This document shows positions 59,781-64,000 of a stretch of 64,000 nucleotides of DNA, piece after piece; the first letter of the stretch is position 1, and every line of letters starts with the position of its first letter. The position numbers were made by a program, and so were the translations under genes. Origin of the DNA: Pleurostoma richardsiae. Lineage: Eukaryota > Ascomycota > Sordariomycetes > Calosphaeriales > Pleurostomataceae. The notes beneath the pieces are model-generated. The model did no database searches. It was not told the DNA's origin and was given only the letters and a program-made list of their open reading frames with translations. Location of the stretch: the NCBI GenBank assembly GCA_030052745.1, contig JANBVO010000031.1, positions 124,001 to 188,000 on the forward strand, read 5' to 3'.

Positions 59781-60572
59781 ATGGCCGTCGGAGTCGCGTT
59801 TCTGTCTCTGCTTCTTGCAGGCGTTGTGTCATCGCATCAATCCGGAGTCCTGCGCCGCTCCGGCGTGGGACAGGTGCCAATTGCAGCCCCGACCTTGGCA
59901 ATCAATGGTATCCCCTATGAGACGAGAGCCTACTGGATGAGGCAGGCAAATGTGGCCCTGGGCACTCCATGTCCGTTTGCGGCGTTCGGTTCTGTCGTGG
60001 TGAACCATACCGCTGCTGACGGACTGGGCGAGCTGGTGTGTACTGGAGCAAACTCGAACAGCAAGACGGGGAACCCCAGTCTGCACGGTGCGTCACTTGC
60101 AATCCTCCGCCTGGCCTCCACAGCCCTTCGATCTGTGCTCTTAGAAACCAAGCTCACAGGCTCTCGTTGAATAGGAGAGATGGCAGCAATCGCCAACTGC
60201 AGCGCCGTCCTCACCGATGCTGATGGGCCCTACAAACTGTCTCCGGCCGAGGCTCTTCTGGCGTTCGCCGACCTGTCTCTCTATACCAACGCAGAGAGCT
60301 GTCCTATGTGCGCCTCCGCAATCCGGTGGGCCGGGTTCAAGGAGTACATCTACGGAACAAGTATCGACACTCTGATCGAGAAGGGCTGGGGCCAGATCCG
60401 AATTTCTTCGGCCGAGGTCTTCCAGCAGAGCTTCGACCTGCCATATCCGAGCCGCTTGATGGGCGAAGTGCTGACCAATGAGACTGACCCCTATTTCCTG
60501 TGGCAGTATGACCCTGGGTATCCCTGCCCTGAGGGTTGTGAGAGGGTGGAGGGGAGCTGCACCGCGCAGTGA
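59781..60572 (+). CDS. Secreted GuaD-like zinc deaminase
   Basis: Exons 59781-60087 and 60175-60572 join in frame to 234 residues. Residues 1-19 form a signal peptide (MAVGVAFLSLLLAGVVSSH). The cytidine-deaminase-like fold carries the zinc motif HGEMAAIAN, whose Glu is the proton shuttle, and ESCPMCASAIRW for the two Cys ligands; the following YIYGTSIDTLIEKGWGQI resembles bacterial guanine deaminase GuaD. Glycosylation sites (NHT, NCS, NET) and C-terminal cysteines (PCPEGCERVEGSC) fit export. The intron splits the HGE codon. Such a secreted purine or cytosine deaminase could act on extracellular nucleobases. An upstream ATG at 59736 would weaken the signal peptide. Confidence 0.8.
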
Positions 60573-61216
60573 CGCTTCGTACCGAAGAGGATGCTGCAGA
60601 GAGCAGCTACCCGATAGTGGGTCTCGAGACGGTGTGTTCTCATACATACATAGACATACAGTAGCGTACCGTAAACTATACTAAACAGGTGAAAGGACCT
60701 CTGATCTTCCAGGCTTCTAGAAGACTTCGACGTCCCGCATAGTTCTAAGAGAAACTGGGCTCGCAACGTGAAAACGAACGACTCCGCACGGAAGCACGGA
60801 GTAGCTAGTTACATAGTGTAGTGAGTCAGCTGGATCAGCTGCCTATACTGTGCGGCCCCATGCTGTACTCCTTACTCTCACGTATTTTGGCCAATGATGC
60901 GTTCAATTCAACCGTTATCACCCGCCGCCACAGGCTGTGGACCATCGGCGGTTGCCGCGAGCCTTCAAGCTTCCGATCAGACAGATCTCCTCTACCTTAT
61001 CGGAATTGGGCATCACTAGCACAACTCCATCCTCTCCTCCGGGAATAAAGCTGCGGCTCTGAGTGCTAGATCACGAGGAACTTTCGGGCCGAGACCACCG
61101 CGCCAGCATCGCATCTCTCATAAAGGAGGCCGTGAACATTCGGGCGTCATTCAGAAGCTCTATCGGTACCGACTGTTATCTTCTTCTACCGAGAACACAC
61201 GATAGAATAGCGAGCA
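60573..61216. other. Spacer and promoter of the 2OG oxygenase
   Basis: Both flanking genes are on the plus strand. No supported frame; the last 200 bases probably hold the oxygenase promoter. Confidence 0.5.
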
Positions 61217-62348
61217 TGTCCGGAACAAAGTATGCTGACAGACCGATCCCGAAGGTAAGGAGTCTTCCCCACTCGCCGAATCCTCCGAGCTGCACCCTAA
61301 ACGCCACACTTCTTTTCCCCAGATCTCCCTTCGGGACTTCGACAGCCGCGTGGACGAGATAACAGCCCAGATCTGCGATGCCGCGGAGAACGTCGGCTTC
61401 TTCGCCATCGTCGACCATGGCATCAGCCCGGCCGAGGTCGACGACATGTTTGCCCTGTCCGAGGCCTTCTTCACCTTGCCCGACGACGTCAAGGCCTCGG
61501 TGCCCTGGAACCCACAGAATGTCGGCTGGGAGAAGATGTCACAGGTCCGGCCCTCCACCGGCGCTCCGGACACCAAGGAGTCGTATCAGCTCCAATTCGG
61601 CGAGAATATGCTCAGCGGCGGCAAGGGACCCGATGGTAGCCTCTGGATGGATGACGAGCATGTGCCCGGATTCAAGGCCAAGAGCCTCGACTTCATGAAC
61701 CGGCTGCACAAGGTCTCGGAGAGGCTAATGGTCTGCTTCGCGCGGGGCCTCGGCTTCCCGGATGACTACTTCCTCCAGTTCCACGACGTGACGAAGCCCA
61801 ACGCCCAGAGTGTCCTGCGGCTCCTACATTATTACCCCACGCCTGAGACGAATGACGGACAGATTCATCACCGGGCCGGCGCACACTGCGACTGGGGCTT
61901 CCTGACCATGCTCTTCCAGCGCGAGGGCCAGAGCGGCCTGGAGATCTGCCCGGGCCGCGAGGCAGTAACTGAGTTCGCGCTGGGCGACACCTGGACGCGG
62001 GTCAACTTCGAGCCGGGCTCCATCGTCTGTAATATCGGCGACCTGCTGATGAGTTGGTCGGACGACCGCTTCAAGTCGACGTTCCATCGCGTCAAGGCGC
62101 CGTGCGAGCCGGGTGATTACTACGGTGAGCGCTACAGCATCGCTTTCTTCACCCAGCCGACCAAGGACGCCGTGATCCAGGGCCCTAAGAAGAAGTACCC
62201 ACTGATTACCGGCGAGCAATTCATCAAGAACGCTATGAACGTCCATTTCACAGCGTTGCAGCAGAAGCTGAGGGCGCAGGCCGAGGCGCAAGCCGGGCCC
62301 GTGTCGAGCGGGCCGGTTGCGTCTCCGTCTGTCCAGGCAGCCGCGTGA
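61217..62348 (+). CDS. Fe(II)/2-oxoglutarate dioxygenase, isopenicillin-N-synthase type
   Basis: Exons 61217-61255 and 61323-62348 join in frame to 354 residues. The short first exon encodes 13 residues. The DIOX_N part contains GFFAIVDHGI; the catalytic barrel has AHCDWGFLTMLFQ (HxD), STFHRV (distal His) and RYSIAFF (2OG Arg and Ser). NIGDLLMSW is also characteristic. An Ala/Pro/Ser-rich C-terminal tail of about 25 residues follows the fold. It belongs to the same superfamily as the enzyme at 8378-9603 but is not a close copy. The substrate is unknown. Confidence 0.9.
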
Positions 62349-63413
62349 TGTATGTTAGACTCAGGTCTTCTTGTTCTCGCGTAAATATTCCATGACATTC
62401 TCAGTAATACAATGGGGTACTGTCGGATTTCGTGCGCATGAAGAGACCATGTGAGATCTCCAGATTGGTGTCAGCGACGCATCTTCGTCTTGTTAATACT
62501 CCCTTGAGCGTTTTGAGACGCGCAACGTTTCGTAAGGAGATCGATTATCGGACAGACCGAGTACTTCTCCCTCTAGCACAAGTCCTTCTGATGGGGCCGC
62601 ATCTCAAGAGCAGGACAAGAACACCTGGGTCATGTAGTGACAGGCTATGCTTGTGTCCCACTGCTTTGCTTTCCTTCTGTCGTCGATTAAATTTCTATGA
62701 GCGTATGATATAATTCACTTGCCTTTCCAAGTGACGGAGACTTCGTGAGTCTGTCGGAGGTCGTCTCCTTGGATGACAAGCCTCGCGCCACGGTGTGAGA
62801 AATAGGGGCAATGTTGGCGACCACACCGCCGCCAGCTTTGTGACTACAGCCCAGTCACCTGCGACCACCTTTTGCCGTGGCTAAGAGTCGACTTCTGCAT
62901 AGGCATCAGGTATTATTGGTCGGTACATCACTTAGTTGTCCTGGGTGGCACATGTCTGGGCCCTATGAAAAGGGGGAATACTTGCTTGCTCCTTCAACAA
63001 TAAAGGGCTATGTCTAAAACTTATCTTGCTGAGATACACCCTTGTGTAGTGGCATCTAAAACACAATAGACAATAAGGTAATCATAAGTGCTCCAACTAG
63101 CCTAAGGTGACTATAAGACAAACCATGAGCCCATGCAGTCAGGTTATAAATCGGATAGGGTGATCGATTCGCCCACTTTTGGGGAAACAATCATTCACAA
63201 ACATCACAAGTCCGTTGAGTGATGAAGCGTCCAAACTCAGGTCAGCGCTCAGCCTTGAGTCACTGTGTCGCTGCAACACACTATAGACTCAATTGCAGAC
63301 ATTGCTCTATGGCTGCGAAATATTAAAATCCCTCCCAGGAGGATAGCTCGAGCGGCCTCAATATGGTCATCCTCCTTAGTCCGGAATCATATCGCAACCG
63401 GAGTTCCGCAACG
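62349..63413. other. Intergenic region
   Basis: AT-richer non-coding sequence with short frames; no gene seen. Confidence 0.5.
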
Positions 63414-63611
63414 ATGTGTTTCTCGTTCGAGAACATAAAGATGTGTCACTTCTGCTTGAAGATGTTCGAGTATCAAAGGGTAGGAGAGCAGCAATGCTAT
63501 GAATCGACCTGGATGGGAAGAGGCATCTTCGGCTCCTGTGGACAAGTTGCCGCCATTAAGACGATCGTGGAGACGGCGGTCTGTCCGGCGTGTGCCAGCA
63601 TATTCAGATGA
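63414..63611 (+). CDS. Possible small Cys-rich protein
   Basis: A 65-codon frame with CxxC (MCHFCLKMFE) near the start, C...C spacing in the middle, and CPACASIF near the end, similar in style to small cysteine-rich proteins common in filamentous fungi whose function is unknown. There is no signal peptide. The evidence is only the cysteine pattern and intact frame, so it could be spurious. Confidence 0.4.
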   Translation: MCFSFENIKMCHFCLKMFEYQRVGEQQCYESTWMGRGIFGSCGQVAAIKTIVETAVCPACASIFR

Positions 63612-64000
63612 GCGTCGGCGGCATCGATCTCGGGAGTTTGTCGGTCAAGAGACGACTCTAGCAAAGAGAAAGACGTTCAAGCAACAACATCCCGTTACGG
63701 GTTTACCTACACGACAGTTGTACTTCAAGATACAAAACAGAACTCAGCTATTACCTCCTAGGAGACCTAAAGAATGGCGGGCTTTATGTTTAGCTTGGAT
63801 TTCCGGAGGAGGACTTTGAATGGGCGCTTCACCTGGGCCGACTTTCCCATGGACACGGTCACGCGGATGCGGTGACGGGCCCGGACCCCCACCTGTCAAC
63901 CGCCGCGCCGGCGTCCAGCCTCCGGCACCGGGTGTGCCGCTCCGAAACCCACTGCAAACGCCACTCAGGCGGAATTGCGCGATATCTTTTAGTGATCGTC
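63612..64000. other. Window end, no supported gene
   Basis: Short frames only; the last 180 bases are GC-rich and may belong to a gene cut by the window edge, but no domain is visible. Confidence 0.4.

Noticed and set aside
1-64000. CRISPR arrays, bacterial operons, IS elements or integrated virus
   Set aside because: No regularly spaced repeats, no transposase, reverse transcriptase, capsid or polymerase motifs seen; the intron-rich genes are fungal.

Overview
The window reads as a gene-dense stretch of a filamentous ascomycete genome (Pezizomycotina, probably a plant-associated Sordariomycete-like fungus). Most genes carry short GT-AG introns of about 50-90 bases with CTAAC/CTGAC-type branch points. 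The families are typical of such fungi: a HET-domain protein, a Zn2Cys6 factor, a CFEM/PTH11-type receptor, a LaeA-like methyltransferase, a siderophore MFS carrier, an OPT transporter and a family-3 pectate lyase. There are no bacterial operons, CRISPR arrays or recognisable transposons. I built exon models by hand; where the exon lengths sum to an intact frame I give them.

Layout. 0-5.3 kb: mostly non-coding, a tRNA-Arg(ACG), and a rhodopsin-domain membrane protein. 5.8-20.0 kb: the most interesting region, a compact block of an NCS1 permease, a 2-oxoglutarate (2OG) dioxygenase, a urea-carboxylase-like biotin enzyme without an amidase domain (LamA-like), a class III omega-aminotransferase, a LamB/YcsF (PxpA) protein and a Zn2Cys6 regulator. 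22.3-31.8 kb: siderophore-type MFS carrier, LaeA-like methyltransferase, secreted pectate lyase and HET protein. 32.5-41.6 kb: OPT transporter, family-1 glycosyltransferase, NAD(P)-dependent reductase and CFEM receptor. 43.5-49.5 kb: a PARP-like protein, a pyruvate/indolepyruvate-decarboxylase-type enzyme and a bZIP factor. 51.5-62.3 kb: a second NCS1 permease, a Gfo/Idh/MocA oxidoreductase, a DUF6594-like membrane protein, a small orphan protein, a XanA-like dioxygenase, a secreted GuaD-like deaminase and another 2OG oxygenase. The right end holds a possible small Cys-rich protein.

How the genes may work together. The 5.8-20.0 kb block looks like a complete catabolic cluster for a cyclic amide (lactam or ureide). 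The NCS1 carrier would import it and the dioxygenase could hydroxylate it. The LamA-like and LamB-like proteins are the fungal counterparts of the subunits of ATP/biotin-linked lactam opening (A. nidulans lam locus; bacterial PxpABC). The aminotransferase would remove the omega-amino group released by ring opening, and the Zn2Cys6 protein would regulate the set. GATA-factor sites and CCG(N3-5)CGG repeats lie in the shared promoters. The block at 51.5-62.3 kb may be a purine salvage/catabolism group (guanine to xanthine to urate), but this is weaker because its genes are interleaved with unrelated ones.
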